From positions 74,111-109,859 of the forward strand of contig JACPAF010000001.1 in assembly GCA_016180965.1 (NCBI GenBank): DNA of 35,749 nucleotides. The letters are read 5' to 3'. Made by a program: the position numbers and the translations under genes. Below the pieces are notes generated by a model. That model saw only the letters and a list, made by a program, of their open reading frames with translations, ran no database searches and was not told the DNA's origin. Positions 34,621 through 35,749 of this stretch are shown in pieces. This stretch comes from Candidatus Aenigmatarchaeota archaeon (lineage in GTDB: Archaea; Aenigmatarchaeota; Aenigmatarchaeia; JACPZZ01). The stretch's first letter is position 1, and each line of letters opens with the position of its first letter.

Positions 34621-35487
34621 ATGGTTATGAGAATTGTTTACACGGCACAACCAATAGAAGGAATTGTTGAATCCAGGCATCCGCCTGTCGCGACGCTCAT
34701 TGCCAAAGAAACACTGAAAGCCGTTGTAGAAGAAGATCTGATGAAACGCGGAGTTGTGACTTCGTACACCATTGCGGATGATAACCAGTTCCCGTTTCCG
34801 TTCGAAAAACCAAACGTAATAGATATGGACGGATTTTTCGGGCCGAACCCTGATTTTAATTTAATTGCCAGCGAGGTCACCGAACTTTTCGAGCAGCCTC
34901 AAAGGGAATACGCGGATTTCCAAGCGAAACTGGAAGCCGAATTGAAAACCGCTACAGATTCACAGATACTTGAAATGGTTGAAAGATTTCATTACACACA
35001 GGCGGGTACCAGAAAAAAATACGAAGACGCCCGAGACGAAGTTGGGCGTTTATGGAAACCGTACGGAGAAATAAAAGGGCCGATTGAATCGTTGGATTAC
35101 AATCCAACAGGCCATAAATTAATGGATGCGTTAAAGACCATTGACGACATTCACGCAAAGGGCCTTATCAGAGACTTGGATGAAACTAGAAAACTTTTGA
35201 AAAGCGGTTACAGGGAAAAGGCAAAAGAAAAAGTAATGTTCAATTACAGGAATTGGAGAAGGAAAAATCTCGCGGCGCTGGAAAATGCGTGCGGTGACGC
35301 GAAATTCTACGGCGCCGGTTTTTGGATCGCAAGGTTGGTCGCGCCTGACGAGGATCTTGACCCGTTAAAAATGGGTTATCCCGAATGGTCGAGACCGCCG
35401 GTTAACGCTGAACAAGCGTTGCGAGTTTGGAGAATGCCGTACCAGACAATACAAATGCAACCCGCGGCTTTAAGACAAAACGCTTAA
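34621..35487 (+). CDS. Hypothetical protein
   Basis: Long ORF (288 aa) with consistent coding character; no family recognised. Confidence 0.6.
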   Translation: MVMRIVYTAQPIEGIVESRHPPVATLIAKETLKAVVEEDLMKRGVVTSYTIADDNQFPFPFEKPNVIDMDGFFGPNPDFNLIASEVTELFEQPQREYADFQAKLEAELKTATDSQILEMVERFHYTQAGTRKKYEDARDEVGRLWKPYGEIKGPIESLDYNPTGHKLMDALKTIDDIHAKGLIRDLDETRKLLKSGYREKAKEKVMFNYRNWRRKNLAALENACGDAKFYGAGFWIARLVAPDEDLDPLKMGYPEWSRPPVNAEQALRVWRMPYQTIQMQPAALRQNA

Positions 35488-35545
35488 ATGCGAAATTTTA
35501 ATGATATGGTTAAATCTCTTCGAATAGACGGTTTAATACGATAAC

Positions 35546-35749
35546 ATGGGATCATGGGACAAATTATTCTGGGCCTGGTTCGCGCTTGGCGGGTTGGGAG
35601 TGGCTTACTCTATCTATGCGAACCCATCATTCAGTGTTACGACCGGGCTGTTGTTAAGCGTTGCGATAATAGCTTCGGGCATAGTCAAATTAACAGAGGA
35701 GGTCGCATTCAACGAATTGAAGAAGATCACGTCGGAAATTGTTGACACT
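35546..35749 (+). CDS. Small membrane protein, 3' truncated by window end
   Basis: MGSWDKLFWAWFALGGLGVAYSIYANPSFSVTTGLLLSVAIIASGIVKLTEEVAFNELKKITSEIVDT...; open to window end, two TM-like segments; different frame from ORF-track 35554..35745. Confidence 0.6.
   Translation, partial: MGSWDKLFWAWFALGGLGVAYSIYANPSFSVTTGLLLSVAIIASGIVKLTEEVAFNELKKITSEIVDT

Noticed and set aside
35554-35745. ORF-track 63-aa ORF at the window end
   Set aside because: The +1-shifted frame from ATG 35546 encodes a better membrane protein that remains open to the window end.

Overview
Archaeal chromosomal window, possibly DPANN-like. That placement is my inference from gene content, the TPVIALVMLMLITVGIVG-type pilins and the split tRNA genes; no phylogeny was run. 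It is dense with informational and housekeeping genes: aIF1A, KH protein, Top6B/Top6A, EF-1alpha, tRNA splicing endonuclease, Gly/Trp/Phe/Leu-tRNA synthetases, FtsZ, a MinD-like ATPase, SecE, Spt5 and L11. It also holds a type IV pilus/Tad-like operon and two separate pilin-like surface genes. The most notable items are: (1) a tRNA-Asn(GTT) gene that becomes a perfect cloverleaf only after removing three insertions, in the D-loop, anticodon loop and variable loop; (2) a family of perfect intergenic hairpins with a shared foot sequence (about AACT[A/G]GAANCA), found only in spacers around tRNA-Asn/EF-1alpha/tRNA-Phe, pheT/minD and tRNA-Arg; (3) a 487-aa Ser1 intein with a LAGLIDADG domain at the ATP-binding motif of Top6B; (4) two pilin genes in opposite orientation around ftsZ-slyD-HAD that share a 38-nt perfectly identical N-terminal segment, one of them with a LamG domain nested in its head; (5) a TadC-like protein with a CxxC-x8-CxxC loop. 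SecE (57 aa) and a 3'-truncated membrane ORF are real genes absent from the supplied ORF track.
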